64,000 nt of DNA from Brachybacterium epidermidis (GCF_015209585.1 NZ_JADEYR010000001.1:434001-498000), one strand, 5' to 3'. Shown: positions 31,134 through 41,117, numbered from the stretch's first letter. Program-made: numbers and translations. The notes: generated by a model from the sequence alone, not told the origin.

Positions 31134-33140
31134 TCAGGCCCTGCTGGAGTCCAGCATCCCCTCGCGCAGCGCAGCGGCCATCGTGGGCGTTACGGGCAGG
31201 CGCGGGATGATCGTGGCCTGGAAGGCGTGGTACACGTCCGGCTTGCCCGGCCAGGTCACGCCCTGCGGCTCGTTGTCCGCATCGAGCTCGTGGAACCAGG
31301 AGCCCCCGTCCGCATCGAGCAGGTAGGTGGAGATGTACTCCCACCACTGCTCGTAGCGCTCGGCCCACACCCGCTCCCCGGTCACCCGGTACATCACCGC
31401 TGCAGCACCCACGGCCTCGGCCGCCACCCAGTGCATACGCTCGCGCGCCATTGGGGTGCCGTCCCAATCCACGGTGTACACGAACCCGGGCGCACCGTCC
31501 GTGCCGAAGCTGTCGGCGGACTTCTCCATCAGTGCCGTGGCCGCCTCCAGCATCCACTCCGGGGCGGAGCCGTCGGCCGCCAGCAGGGCGGCGCGGGCGT
31601 GCAGCACCAGGCGAGCCCACTCGATCCAGTGGCCCACGGTGGCGCCGTAGGGACGGAACGGGTGGTTGGGCTCCTCGCGGTTGTAGTCCAGCAGCGGGTT
31701 CCAGTCCACGTCGAAGTGCTCGGGAAGCGCCCAGTCGTTGCCGCGGGCGAACTCGTCGATCGCGCGGGTCATGATGCCCACGGCCCGGTCCAGCCAGCGG
31801 CGCTCGCCGGTGACGTCGGCCGCGGACAGCAGCGCCTCGACGGTGTGCATGTTGGCGTTGATGCCGCGGTAGGCCTCGCACTCGGTGAAAGTGCGGTCGA
31901 AGGTGTCCACACTCATCCCGGCGGAGTGGTCGAAGAACTTCTGATCCAGCACCTCGAGCGCCGCGTCCAGCAGGCCCCGGGCGCCGGGCCGGCCTGCCGC
32001 GGTGGCGGAGGCCGCCGCGAGCACCACGAAGGCGTGGGCGTAGGCCTGCTTCGAGTCGTCCACGGGCCGACCGTCGGCCACGGAGGCGAACCAGCCGCCG
32101 TGCTCGGCGTCGCGGAACACGCCGCGTAGCGAGGCCACGCCGTGGTCGGCGAACCGTCCGAACTCGGGGCGGCCCATCATGTGGCCGAGCGCGAAGCAGT
32201 GGGTCATGCGGCAGGTGATCCACAGCTCGGAGGGGCGGGTGAGATCCGCCTCGCCGTTCTCGTCCAGCCAGGCGAAGCCGCCGTCCTCACGTGCTGAGTC
32301 GGTCGCGAACACCAGCAGGTCGTCGCCCTCGCCCTCGAGCCACGTGCGGTGCGCGGGCACGTCCAGCCACGGAGTGCGCGCGCCGGTGGCACCCTCCGCG
32401 GTGGATCCGGCAGGGCCTTCGGTTGCGGGGGAGTCGATGGTCACGGTGGTGTCCTCAGCGGTCGTAGCGTTCTCGGTGGTTGCGGCGTCCCCTGTGGTGG
32501 CAGCTGCGGGGGCGCCAACGGCAGGCAGTTCGAAGGACTTCGCCGCGGCCTGCACCTCGGCGGTAGTGGGGCCGGGCTCGGCCACCAGCAGCACCTGCCG
32601 GTAGTACTTCAGCTCCTGGATCGACTCGCGGATGTCCGCCAGTGCACGATGGCCGCCGTTCTTGCGGGGCATGTTGTAGTACACGCGGGGGAACCAGCGC
32701 TTGGCCAGCTCCTTGAGGCTGGACACGTCGATGGTGCGGTAGGAGAGATGCCCGGCGAACTTCGGCACGTCGCGGTCCAGGAACACGCGGTCGGTGCCCA
32801 CGCTGTTGCCGGCCAGGGGCGCCTTGCCCGGCTCCGGGCAGTGCCGACGCACGTAGTCCAGACACGCCTGCTCCGCCTGGGCCAGGGTCATCCCGCCGTC
32901 GAGCTCCTCCAGCAGCCCCGAGGTGGTGTGCATGGTGCGCACGAAGGGGTCCATCTGTGTGAGCGCCTCCGCCGGAGGCTTGATCACGACGTCGACGCCG
33001 TCCCCGAGGATGTTCAGATCGGCGTCGGTCACGAGGACGGCGATCTCGACCAGCGCATCTCGCTGCTTGTCGAGGCCGGTCATCTCGCAGTCGACCCAGA
33101 TGATGCGGTCCTGATTGCTGCGCGTAGGAGAAGAGCTCAC
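31134..33140 (-). CDS. orn: Oligoribonuclease fused to AGE-family sugar epimerase/isomerase
   Basis: 668 residues in one frame. Residues 1-200 are a complete oligoribonuclease: W-V-D-C-E-M-T-G (D, E), L-A-G-N-S-V-G-T-D-R (D) and N-G-G-H-R-A-L-A-D-I (H, D), the DEDDh set that degrades 2-5-mer RNAs and pGpG. Residues 205-255 are an Ala/Thr/Gly/Glu/Asp linker. Residues 256-668 are an (alpha/alpha)6 barrel of the N-acylglucosamine 2-epimerase superfamily, nearest YihS/mannose-isomerase types: G-I-N-A-N-M-H-T-V-E-A, H-W-I-E-W-A-R and F-V-Y-T-V-D-W-D-G-T-P. Both parts look full length with their key residues. The linker looks like real low-complexity protein. I know of no described reason for this pairing. 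Confidence 0.88.
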   Translation of the reverse strand: MSSSPTRSNQDRIIWVDCEMTGLDKQRDALVEIAVLVTDADLNILGDGVDVVIKPPAEALTQMDPFVRTMHTTSGLLEELDGGMTLAQAEQACLDYVRRHCPEPGKAPLAGNSVGTDRVFLDRDVPKFAGHLSYRTIDVSSLKELAKRWFPRVYYNMPRKNGGHRALADIRESIQELKYYRQVLLVAEPGPTTAEVQAAAKSFELPAVGAPAAATTGDAATTENATTAEDTTVTIDSPATEGPAGSTAEGATGARTPWLDVPAHRTWLEGEGDDLLVFATDSAREDGGFAWLDENGEADLTRPSELWITCRMTHCFALGHMMGRPEFGRFADHGVASLRGVFRDAEHGGWFASVADGRPVDDSKQAYAHAFVVLAAASATAAGRPGARGLLDAALEVLDQKFFDHSAGMSVDTFDRTFTECEAYRGINANMHTVEALLSAADVTGERRWLDRAVGIMTRAIDEFARGNDWALPEHFDVDWNPLLDYNREEPNHPFRPYGATVGHWIEWARLVLHARAALLAADGSAPEWMLEAATALMEKSADSFGTDGAPGFVYTVDWDGTPMARERMHWVAAEAVGAAAVMYRVTGERVWAERYEQWWEYISTYLLDADGGSWFHELDADNEPQGVTWPGKPDVYHAFQATIIPRLPVTPTMAAALREGMLDSSRA

Positions 33141-33207
33141 GGGAAGAGACTACGGGGTGACCCTCCAGTAGGCTCACCCGGGTCCCCGACGTGGTGAAGG
33201 AGCCGAC

Positions 33208-33735
33208 GTGAACCTGTTCTTCCGCCTGCTGGTGCTGATGGTGCGCGTGAGGTTCCGACGCCGCCTGTCCATCTGGGACACGGCCCGCACCCCGTTCCGG
33301 GTGAACCCGCTGGACCTGGACGTGCTGATGCACATGAACAACGGGCGCTACCTGTCGATCCTGGACCTGGGGCGGATGGACCTGATGCTCCGCTCGGGCT
33401 TCTGGAAGGTCACCCAGGAGCGGGGCTGGTACCCGGTGGTCGCCGGTCAGGGCATCACCTACCGCAAGTCCCTGCGGCTGTGGGAGAAGTTCGAGGTGCG
33501 CACCCGGGTGATGGGCATCGACGAGGCCTGGGTGTACATGGAGCAGAGCTTCCACCGCGGCGAGGTGCTGATCGCCGATGCGGTCGTGCGCGCCCGCTTC
33601 CTGAAGAAGACCGGCGGTTCCGTCACCAGCGCCGAGCTGATCGAGGCGGTGGGCGGCGTGCCCGCTGACCGAGAGGTGCCAGCGTGGGTGCAGGACTGGA
33701 CGCAGGAATCCGCGCGGCACGCCCGCAACCGGTGA
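33208..33735 (+). CDS. Hotdog-fold acyl-CoA thioesterase-like protein (THEM6 type)
   Basis: 175 residues. N-terminal hydrophobic segment, then a 4HBT hotdog domain: D-L-D-V-L-M-H-M-N-N-G-R-Y-L, with the catalytic-site Asp/His/Asn cluster, and Y-M-E-Q-S-F. Arrangement matches the THEM6/YbgC-like group. GTG 33208 has AAGGAG 7 bases upstream. Divergent from orn-AGE with 67 bp between. Substrate unknown. Confidence 0.85.
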   Translation: MNLFFRLLVLMVRVRFRRRLSIWDTARTPFRVNPLDLDVLMHMNNGRYLSILDLGRMDLMLRSGFWKVTQERGWYPVVAGQGITYRKSLRLWEKFEVRTRVMGIDEAWVYMEQSFHRGEVLIADAVVRARFLKKTGGSVTSAELIEAVGGVPADREVPAWVQDWTQESARHARNR

Positions 33736-33941
33736 GGCACGATGCCGAGTCCGCACGGCGCCGACTCGGCGCGGCCCTGGAGATCCTGGCGGTGGTCGCG
33801 CTACCGCACCCGCGCCGCCCTTGGCTCCCGGCCCTGGGGATCCTTGCGATGGGTGTCGTCTTCGCAACCATCCGTGCGCGCTCCGGCACGCTGCACGTGC
33901 CACCGGCGCTGCATCTCGGCTTCTACTGTCTGTTTGCGTGA
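33736..33941 (+). pseudogene. Possible remnant of a CPBP-type membrane protease
   Basis: The frame overlapping the thioesterase stop gives A-A-L-E-I-L-A-V-V-A-L-P, then L-G-I-L-A-M-G-V-V-F-A-T-I-R-A-R-S-G-T-L-H-V-P-P-A-L-H-L-G-F-Y. The R-x-R-S/T-G-S/T-L...A-L-H-x-G-F part resembles the C-terminal helix of CPBP (CAAX/Abi) metalloproteases. There is no start codon of its own and most of such a protein is absent, so I treat it as a fragment. Confidence 0.4.
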
Positions 33942-34000
33942 CCGAGTGTCCGATACGGAGATGTCCGCGTCAGAGGGCCTCTCGGTGCAGCAGTAAACGG

Positions 34001-34354
34001 TCAGAGCAGACCAACGAGGTACCCCGCTACTTCCATGACCAGCGTGACCATGGACCAGAGCATCGCGATCAAGAAGACGATGAGCCCAGACCATCGGGCG
34101 ATCGGCGACCATCGTCTGGCTGCCGGGGTCACAGGGGGAGGGGTCTGATCAGCGGCGGGGAAGATCCGAAGCATCAGCCTTCTGGCGACGAGGACTTCCT
34201 GCGCCTTTCCCTCCAGGGTCGCTCCCGCCAGTAGGAAGGCGAACAACCCACTGAACATCGCCCACGAGCGCAGTTCGCAGGCGACCGCGTCGACGTCAGA
34301 ATCACCGTGAAGGCGAAGTGCCAGGGCAGTGACAAGCAGGCAGACCCCAATCAC
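34001..34354 (-). CDS. Membrane protein, unknown
   Basis: 117 residues from GTG 34354. Three hydrophobic segments: V-C-L-L-V-T-A-L-A-L, F-S-G-L-F-A-F-L-L-A-G-A, and G-L-I-V-F-L-I-A-M-L-W-S-M-V. The frame stays open 26 more codons upstream with protein-like sequence (H-W-Y-R-H-P-W-V-A-L-A-L-T-V) but without ATG, GTG or TTG, so the true start is unclear or the 5' end is damaged. Base composition (lower GC than neighbours) suggests transfer. No family recognised. Confidence 0.55.
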   Translation of the reverse strand: MIGVCLLVTALALRLHGDSDVDAVACELRSWAMFSGLFAFLLAGATLEGKAQEVLVARRLMLRIFPAADQTPPPVTPAARRWSPIARWSGLIVFLIAMLWSMVTLVMEVAGYLVGLL

Positions 34355-34462
34355 TGTCAGCGCGAGCGCTACCCAGGGGTGGCGGTACCAATGGATTCGA
34401 GCCTGTGAATGTCCTGACTCGCTGGGCGTAGTGATGCCGGTCCCCCCTCGTATGGCTCAGAG

Positions 34463-34535
34463 CGCCCCCAGCAGGACTCGAACCTGCAACCCACGGATTA
34501 GAAGGCCGTTGCTCTATCCATTGAGCTATGGAGGC
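34463..34535 (-). tRNA. tRNA-Arg (UCU)
   Basis: Cloverleaf on the complement: acceptor GCCTCCA/TGGGGGC with one G-U, anticodon TCT in loop CTTCTAA, T arm GGTTCGAGTCC. CCA not encoded. Confidence 0.96.
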
Positions 34536-34582
34536 TGGCGTCGGACTGGGCCGACGTGCCGGGTGGAACCGGCGCCACGATC

Positions 34583-35482
34583 CTACCGGCCGTCGGGAGG
34601 CTCACCCTGGCACCGGGGACAGGTGTGGATCACTCGGGCGGTGCTGCCCTCGATGCTGGGATCGGCCATCTCGCCGCGGCGGATGCGGGTTCCGCAGCGA
34701 CGGCACGGCTTCCCGGCCCGCCCGTACACCCACAGGTCACCGTCGCGGCCCATCATTCCGCCCGTGGTCACCCTCACTGCGCGGTCCTTGTTGACCACCA
34801 GCAGTCGGCGGGAAAGATCCACCAGCGCCCCGGCTTCCCCGCCCGCAGCCAGCCAGCTGCTGACGGGCACGGTGGGGTGGACGCGCTGCAGGAAGCACAG
34901 CTCGGAGCGGTAGATGTTGCCCAGCCCCGCCATCACCCGCTGGTCCAGCAGTGCCAGGCCCAGCTCCCGATCCTCCTGTGCTATCAGGTTCGCCACGGCC
35001 CGTTCCCGGTGCTGGTCGCCCCAGCGCGGATCCAGCAGGTCCGGACCCAGATGGCCCACCAGCTCGTGCTCGTCGGCCGTGCGCACCAGCCGCACCTGCT
35101 TCACGTCGTAGCCGCTCGCCACCACGGTGCGGCCGTCCGGGTGCCGCGCCTGCAGGCGGATCCTCAGGGTGTGCGGGGGACGCGGTCCTGCCGAGGTGTC
35201 ACCGGAGCGCAGGGCCCTGCCGTCCACGTGCCAGATCCCGTCCATCATCAGATGGTTGTGCAAGGTGAGCGGCGGGCGTGCAGGATCGCCGATACTGCCC
35301 TCGGGTGGCAGCAGCCGGATCAGGAGGTGCTTGCCCCGAGGCACCACCTCGCTCACCGACCAGCCGACCAGGTTCGCCGTAGCCGCACCGGGAACACGCA
35401 GATCCGCGACGGTGAGCACGGCGCCGGCCAGGGCCTCGTGCAGCACCCGGCACTGCCGATGCACGGTATCGCCCTCAGGCAT
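34583..35482 (-). CDS. nei: Endonuclease VIII-like DNA glycosylase (Nei2 type)
   Basis: 299 residues, Fpg/Nei family. Mature N-terminal catalytic Pro-Glu in M-P-E-G-D-T-V, Lys in P-R-G-K-H-L-L, H2TH segment G-L-G-N-I-Y-R-S-E-L, and a C-terminal zinc finger C-R-R-C ... C-P-R-C. M-P-E-G-D-T-V-H instead of M-P-E-L-P-E marks Nei rather than Fpg. It removes oxidised pyrimidines. It lies 54 bp downstream of lhr, the usual actinobacterial pairing. Confidence 0.93.
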   Translation of the reverse strand: MPEGDTVHRQCRVLHEALAGAVLTVADLRVPGAATANLVGWSVSEVVPRGKHLLIRLLPPEGSIGDPARPPLTLHNHLMMDGIWHVDGRALRSGDTSAGPRPPHTLRIRLQARHPDGRTVVASGYDVKQVRLVRTADEHELVGHLGPDLLDPRWGDQHRERAVANLIAQEDRELGLALLDQRVMAGLGNIYRSELCFLQRVHPTVPVSSWLAAGGEAGALVDLSRRLLVVNKDRAVRVTTGGMMGRDGDLWVYGRAGKPCRRCGTRIRRGEMADPSIEGSTARVIHTCPRCQGEPPDGR

Positions 35483-35536
35483 GCTCGACCTCCCCGCGCC
35501 GCCCGCGGAACCGTCGCAGTGCCGGGACCGTTCTCA

Positions 35537-38500
35537 TCAGCGACCCCCGGCCCGCACCCGTACCGACCGCGGGGAGCGGTAGCAGCCGGCCGCCACCAGC
35601 GCATCCACCACGGGCGCGTTCTGCTCTGCAGTGATCGGACGCCCGCTGATCCGCTCGATCGCCAGCGCCGGCAGCACCGCATCCTCCGCGACCGAGCGCA
35701 CCAGCTGCACTGCGACCTCGGAACTCGCTTCTTGCCCCGCCCACCACAGCAGGTGCTTGCCGCCCTTGTCCACGAAGGCGGCCACCTCGCCGTCGCGCAG
35801 CACCACGATCGCACCGGCCCGACGAGCCGGGCGCGCGGTCACGCCCTCCGGTGGCTCCACCGGCAGCACGGGCCACGGCAGAGCCGCACCGTACGGGTTC
35901 GCGGGATCGGTCGCGGCCAGCACCGCGAACGACGAGCCGGACTGCGTGCCCGTCGCGTTCCCGTGGGAACGTGCCTCCTGCTCGCGGTCACGGTCGCGAA
36001 GCAGGTCCACCGCTTCGGTGGGGGCGAACTGCGAGGCGCCCAGCCCGTCGATGAAGTAGCCGCGCCGGCAGGAGCCGTTCTCCTCCAGGGAGGACAGCAC
36101 TCGGTACACGGCTGCGAACGATCCCGGTATCGCCTCCACGTCCATCGCTCCGCGGGTGACGACCCCGTGCCGGTCCATCAGCAGGGTGGCGATCGCCGCC
36201 GCTCGCGCGGAGGCGTCCACCGGCTGCACGCGCACTGCTGACCAGCGGCCCGTGGCCGTTGGCCCCGCTGCCACCTCCAGCTCAGCTGGCGTGGTGGCGC
36301 CGGTGCGCATCATGGCGGCCGACAGCCGTGCCGCTCCCCGACGGGAGGCGGGACGCGAACGGCCGCCGCGGCGCGCACCGGAGCGGGGGGCCGGGCCGAG
36401 GGCGTGGGTGCGCAGCACGGCGAAGGAGTCGTTGGTGAGGAGAGTGGCGAACGCCAGGTGCCACAGCGCCGCCGTCAGATCGGCCGGGCCCACGGCGTCA
36501 CCGTCATCGGCGAGGGCCCGCAGGATCTCCCCGTGTCGCAGCGCACCGGGGGAGGAGCGCAGCAGGTCCAGCACCCGGGCGGCCACCGAGCCCTCCTCCA
36601 GCGCTGACGCGGCGTGCTCCACCTCCTGCGCGTCCACGCCGAGCGGCAGGGCGTCGGTCAGGTGCAGACGGATCCAGCCGTCGTCGGCACCCAGACGGCC
36701 GTGCCCTGTCCAGGTGAGCTCCCCGGCCGCGAACAGGCCATCGAGCGTGGAGGCTGCGTAATCCGGCAGCCGGGCGGGCAGCACCTGGGCCTCCCAGGTG
36801 GACAGCGGCAGCGACACCCCGGTGAGCTGATCGATCACCGACAGCACTCCGTCCGCGCCGGACCACGCGGCACGGTCCCGCCGGCCGGCATCCCGCCGCT
36901 GCGCCAAGTGCTGCCAGTCGGCCAGGAACCGGCCGTACGCCTCCGGCCCCACCGGTTCGATCTGCCGGCGTGAGGCGGCGAGACTGGCCCGACGGATGCG
37001 TCGCAGCACGTCCGCGTCCACCCATTCCGTGCCCTCGCGACCCGGGGTGAACTCCCCCTGGTTCAGCACCCGCTTTGCGGTCAGGGCCTCCAGAGCGGAG
37101 CGGGCCACTCCGGGAGCCAGTCCCCATGCCTGGACCACGGCGCCCACATCGAAGGGGCCCCGGGACCGGGCCCAGCGCGAGACCAGCTCCTCGACCGGAT
37201 GATCGACCGGAGCCAGGTGCACCTCGGCCACGCCGGCCGGGAGAGCCGCACCGAGAGCATCGCGCAGCAGGCCGGCATCCTCCGCAGCGGCGAAGCGAGC
37301 AGTCCCCGCGATGCGCACCTCGATCGCCCGCCGGGATTCCACCAGCTGGGCGATCGCAGCACCGGTGTCCACGCCGTCCGCGCCGCGCTGGGCGATCTCC
37401 TCAGCGGTGAGCGGACCCAGGCGTCGCAGAGCATCGGCGAGATCCTCCGCGCCCCGCAGCGCGCGCTCCTCCGTGAGGCCCTGCAGGCGCCGGGTGACCT
37501 CGTCAATCACGCCCGCATCCAGCAGCTCGCGCAGGCTCACGGTGCCCAGCAGCTCCGCCAGCAGCGACTGGTCCAGCGTCAGAGCCACCGTGCGGCGCTC
37601 CGCCAGCGGGGCGTCGGTGTCGTAGATGAACTGGGCCAGGTACCCGAACAGCAGGGAACGCGCAAAGGGGGAGGGGGCGGTGGTCTCCACCTCCTGCACC
37701 TGTACGCGGCGAGAGGCCACCTGCCCCATCAGCTCCACCAGGGAAGGCAGGTCGTACACGTCCTGCAAGCACTCCCGTGCCGCCTCCAGCATGATCGGGA
37801 ACTGCGGGTGGGGCCGAGCCACATCCAGCAGATGCGCGGCGCGCTGGCGCTGCTGCCACAGCGGTGCCCGGGAGCGGGGATCCCGCCGGGGCAGCAGCAG
37901 GGCGCGGGCTGCGCACTCCCGGAAGCGTGAGGCGAACAGCGCTGAGCTGCCCACCAGACGCCGCACCTCCTCGTCGATCTCCTCAGGCGTGAACACGAAC
38001 AGATCCGCCCCCGGCGGCTCCTCCCCGTGGGGGATGCGCAGCACGATCCCGTCATCGGCCGCCATCACCTGGCCCTCCAGGCCGTACCGCTCCTCGACGC
38101 GGGCCCCGACGGCCAGGGCCCAGGGCGCGTTGATCCGCTGCCCGAGCGCGCTGTGCAGCACGACGCGCCAGTCGCCGAGCTCGTCCAGGAACCTCTCGAC
38201 CACCAGGTGCTGGGGGCCGGGCACGGACCCCGTCGCCTCCCGCTGCTCGGCCAGATGCTCGATCACGGTGCCGGAGGCGTTCTCGTCCAGGCCCAGCGAA
38301 GCGAGGCGCTCGCGGGCCGCCGGCTCCTCGAGCCGAGAGATCTCGGACTGGAAACCCGCGATCGCCCGCCCCAGTGAGGGGGCCCTGCCCACCCCGTCGC
38401 CGTGCCAGAAGGGGATCCGCCCGGACAGCCCGAAGGCGGGGGAGACGCTCACCCGGTCGTGGGTGATCTCCTCGATCCGCCAGGACGAGGTGCCCAGGGT

Positions 38501-40204
38501 GATCACGTCCCCGCGCCGCGACTCGTACACCATCTCCTCATCCAGCTCGCCCACCCTCCGGGCCTGGGAGTCGTCGTCCCCGGCCACGATGTACACCGGG
38601 AACAGGCCGCGGTCAGGAATGGTGCCGCCACTGGTGACCACCAGGCGCTGCGCGCCTGGCCGCGCGCTGAGGGTGCCCTGCTCGTGGTCGTAAACCAGGC
38701 GGGCGCGCAGCTCGCTGAACGCGGTGGAGGGGTAGCGGCCAGCCAGCAGGTCGATGGTCTGGTCGAACGCGGAGCGAGGCAGAGCGGCGTACGGATGAGC
38801 GGTGCGCACCAGCTCGAACCACTCCTCGACGTCCAGGTCGTTCTCGACAGCGGCGGAGACGGTGTGCTGGGCGAGCACGTCCAGGGCGTTGCGCGGCACT
38901 GTGAGCGGCTCGATCCTGCCCGCGACCGCTTCGCCGACGGTGACCGCGGCACGCACCACGTCCGCTGCGTGCAGGGGGTGGACGATGCCGTGGGAGACGG
39001 CGCCCACGTCGTGCCCGGCCCGGCCGATGCGCTGCAGGGTGGAGGACACCGAGAACGGGGTCTCCACCTGGATCACCAGATCCACCGCGCCCATGTCGAT
39101 CCCCAGCTCGAGGGAACTGGTGGCCACCACGCAGCGCAAGGCACCGGCCTTCAGCTGCTCCTCGATCTGCTTGCGGTGCTCCTTGGACATGGAGCCGTGA
39201 TGGGCGCGGGCCACGTCGTCGACATCTGCGCCTGCGCGCCTGCGGTGCAGCAGGTTCAGCTTGCTGGTGAGCCGTTCGGCCTGGCGGCGGGAGTTGGTGA
39301 ACACGATGGTGGAGCGGTGGGCGAGCACCTCGTCCAGCACCGCGCGTTCCACGTGCGGCCAGATCGTGCCGGCCACGTCGTCCTCATCGGCGGCGTCGGC
39401 CGGGGGCTCGATCGCCGAGAGATCCGGCACCGGCAGCCGCACCGACAGGTCCCACTCCTTCCGGGAGGGCGGCCGCACCACGCTCATCTCCTGCGCGCGA
39501 CCGTTCCCGGCCAGGAAGGCCGCCACCTCGTCGGCCGGCTCCACCGTGGCCGACAGGCCGATGCGCTGGATCGCGTGCGCGGCGAGCGCATCCAGGCGCG
39601 CCAGCGACAGGGCCAGGTGCACGCCGCGCTTGGTGCCGGCCACGGCGTGCACCTCGTCCACGATCACCGTGCGCACCGAGCGCAGCTGCTCGCGGGCGGC
39701 GGAGGACAGCATCAGGAACAGCGATTCCGGGGTGGTGATCAGAACGTCCGGCGGATGTGCGATCAGGCGCCTGCGCTCGGCGGGCGGGGTGTCCCCGGTG
39801 CGCACCCCCACCTCGATCGATCGGTGCGCATGGCCCAGCAGCTGCGCTGCCCGCATCGTTCCCACCAGGGGAGAGGTGAGGTTGCGCTCCACGTCCACCC
39901 CGAGGGCCTTCAGCGGGGAGACGTACAGGACGCTGGTGCCCGACGGCTCCTGGGCGTCCTCCTCAGGTCCGAAGGCCAGCCGGTCGATCGCAGTGAGGAA
40001 CGCGGCGAGGGTCTTCCCGGACCCGGTGGGCGCCACCACCAGGGTGTCCTGCCCCGCGGCCACCGAGCGCCAGGCCCCCTCCTGCGCCGGCGTGGGCGCG
40101 CCGAACGCCTCGCGGAACCAGTGGGCAGTGGGCGCGCTGAACAGGTCCAGCGCACTGGTCGCCGTACCCGTTGCTGCGGTGCCGTCCCGGTCCTGTCGTG
40201 CCAC
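35537..40204 (-). CDS. lhr: Lhr-family large ATP-dependent helicase
   Basis: About 1555 residues. Lhr core: Q motif-like F-G-A-P-T-P-A-Q, Walker A A-P-T-G-S-G-K-T, V-D-E-V-H (motif II), S-A-T (motif III), then motif V-VI with Q-R-I-G-R-A-G-H. A winged-helix and Lhr middle domain follow, and the long C-terminal region makes this the full-length (Lhr-CTD) bacterial form. Lhr unwinds RNA:DNA with 3'-5' polarity and is tied to DNA repair; the neighbouring nei supports that. GTG 40204 (V-A-R-Q-D) is preferred; 40264 is an in-frame alternative. Confidence 0.93.
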   Translation of the reverse strand: MARQDRDGTAATGTATSALDLFSAPTAHWFREAFGAPTPAQEGAWRSVAAGQDTLVVAPTGSGKTLAAFLTAIDRLAFGPEEDAQEPSGTSVLYVSPLKALGVDVERNLTSPLVGTMRAAQLLGHAHRSIEVGVRTGDTPPAERRRLIAHPPDVLITTPESLFLMLSSAAREQLRSVRTVIVDEVHAVAGTKRGVHLALSLARLDALAAHAIQRIGLSATVEPADEVAAFLAGNGRAQEMSVVRPPSRKEWDLSVRLPVPDLSAIEPPADAADEDDVAGTIWPHVERAVLDEVLAHRSTIVFTNSRRQAERLTSKLNLLHRRRAGADVDDVARAHHGSMSKEHRKQIEEQLKAGALRCVVATSSLELGIDMGAVDLVIQVETPFSVSSTLQRIGRAGHDVGAVSHGIVHPLHAADVVRAAVTVGEAVAGRIEPLTVPRNALDVLAQHTVSAAVENDLDVEEWFELVRTAHPYAALPRSAFDQTIDLLAGRYPSTAFSELRARLVYDHEQGTLSARPGAQRLVVTSGGTIPDRGLFPVYIVAGDDDSQARRVGELDEEMVYESRRGDVITLGTSSWRIEEITHDRVSVSPAFGLSGRIPFWHGDGVGRAPSLGRAIAGFQSEISRLEEPAARERLASLGLDENASGTVIEHLAEQREATGSVPGPQHLVVERFLDELGDWRVVLHSALGQRINAPWALAVGARVEERYGLEGQVMAADDGIVLRIPHGEEPPGADLFVFTPEEIDEEVRRLVGSSALFASRFRECAARALLLPRRDPRSRAPLWQQRQRAAHLLDVARPHPQFPIMLEAARECLQDVYDLPSLVELMGQVASRRVQVQEVETTAPSPFARSLLFGYLAQFIYDTDAPLAERRTVALTLDQSLLAELLGTVSLRELLDAGVIDEVTRRLQGLTEERALRGAEDLADALRRLGPLTAEEIAQRGADGVDTGAAIAQLVESRRAIEVRIAGTARFAAAEDAGLLRDALGAALPAGVAEVHLAPVDHPVEELVSRWARSRGPFDVGAVVQAWGLAPGVARSALEALTAKRVLNQGEFTPGREGTEWVDADVLRRIRRASLAASRRQIEPVGPEAYGRFLADWQHLAQRRDAGRRDRAAWSGADGVLSVIDQLTGVSLPLSTWEAQVLPARLPDYAASTLDGLFAAGELTWTGHGRLGADDGWIRLHLTDALPLGVDAQEVEHAASALEEGSVAARVLDLLRSSPGALRHGEILRALADDGDAVGPADLTAALWHLAFATLLTNDSFAVLRTHALGPAPRSGARRGGRSRPASRRGAARLSAAMMRTGATTPAELEVAAGPTATGRWSAVRVQPVDASARAAAIATLLMDRHGVVTRGAMDVEAIPGSFAAVYRVLSSLEENGSCRRGYFIDGLGASQFAPTEAVDLLRDRDREQEARSHGNATGTQSGSSFAVLAATDPANPYGAALPWPVLPVEPPEGVTARPARRAGAIVVLRDGEVAAFVDKGGKHLLWWAGQEASSEVAVQLVRSVAEDAVLPALAIERISGRPITAEQNAPVVDALVAAGCYRSPRSVRVRAGGR

Positions 40205-40487
40205 CGCCCCATTGTGGACCGTGGGTGGGACACTCGCAGCACGACGGCGAGCGGGGGGCAGCATGCGGAACCAGGATCGGACACCGGATCGGATCGCGGT
40301 GGGCCCTGGATCGGGCGGTGCGGCAGCCCCCGATCCCGCACCGGGACTGGGACGATCTGGACCTCTCCACCTGAACGCGTGATCGGAGGGTGCAGCGGCC
40401 CCTCACCACACCTCGAACGATCGTGGCAGGATGGAAGGGCACCGGACCCCCTCGGGTTCGGAACGACCAACAGAGAGGATGGACGAC
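40205..40487. other. Intergenic region upstream of lhr and sodA
   Basis: About 280 bases between divergent genes, no ORF of interest. It must carry both promoters; I cannot point to a convincing -10/-35 pair. Confidence 0.5.
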
Positions 40488-41117
40488 ATGGCGGAGTACA
40501 CGCTTCCGGATCTCGACTACGACTACGGGGCCCTGGCCCCTTCCATCTCCGGCCAGATCATGGAGCTTCACCACTCCAAGCATCACGCCACCTACGTCAA
40601 GGGCGCCAACACCGCCCTGGAGAAGCTGGCCGCGGCGCGTGAGTCCGGCGAGTTCGGCAACGTCAACCAGCTCTCGAAGGATCTCGCCTTCAACCTGGGC
40701 GGCCACACCAACCACTCGATCTTCTGGAAGACCCTCTCCCCGGAGGGCGGCGACAAGCCCACCGGTGAGCTCGCTTCCGCAATCGACGAGTACTTCGGCT
40801 CCTTCGACGCCTTCCGCAAGCACTTCACCGCCGCTGCTCTGGGCATCCAGGGCTCCGGCTGGGCGGTCCTGGCGTACGAGCCGGCCGGCGGCAACCTGGT
40901 CATCGAGCAGTTCTACGACCAGCAGAACGGTGTCCCGGTGGCCACGATCCCGCTGTTCCAGCTGGACATGTGGGAGCACGCCTTCTACCTCGACTACCAG
41001 AACGTGAAGGCGGACTACGTCGAGGCGATCTGGAACATTGTGAACTGGGCTGACGTCCAGGCGCGCTTCGAGAACGCCCGCACCAACGCCTCGGGCCTGG
41101 TGGTCCCCCAGGCCTGA
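40488..41117 (+). CDS. sodA: Superoxide dismutase (Mn/Fe)
   Basis: 209 residues. Metal ligands of the Fe/Mn family: H in L-H-H-S-K-H-H, H in [10 protein letters not shown], and D-M-W-E-H-A-F-Y. The N-terminal [13 protein letters not shown] is standard. No export signal, so cytosolic. ATG 40488 has GAGAGG 9 bases upstream; ATG 40479 is in frame but overlaps the ribosome site. Confidence 0.96.
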   Translation: MAEYTLPDLDYDYGALAPSISGQIMELHHSKHHATYVKGANTALEKLAAARESGEFGNVNQLSKDLAFNLGGHTNHSIFWKTLSPEGGDKPTGELASAIDEYFGSFDAFRKHFTAAALGIQGSGWAVLAYEPAGGNLVIEQFYDQQNGVPVATIPLFQLDMWEHAFYLDYQNVKADYVEAIWNIVNWADVQARFENARTNASGLVVPQA

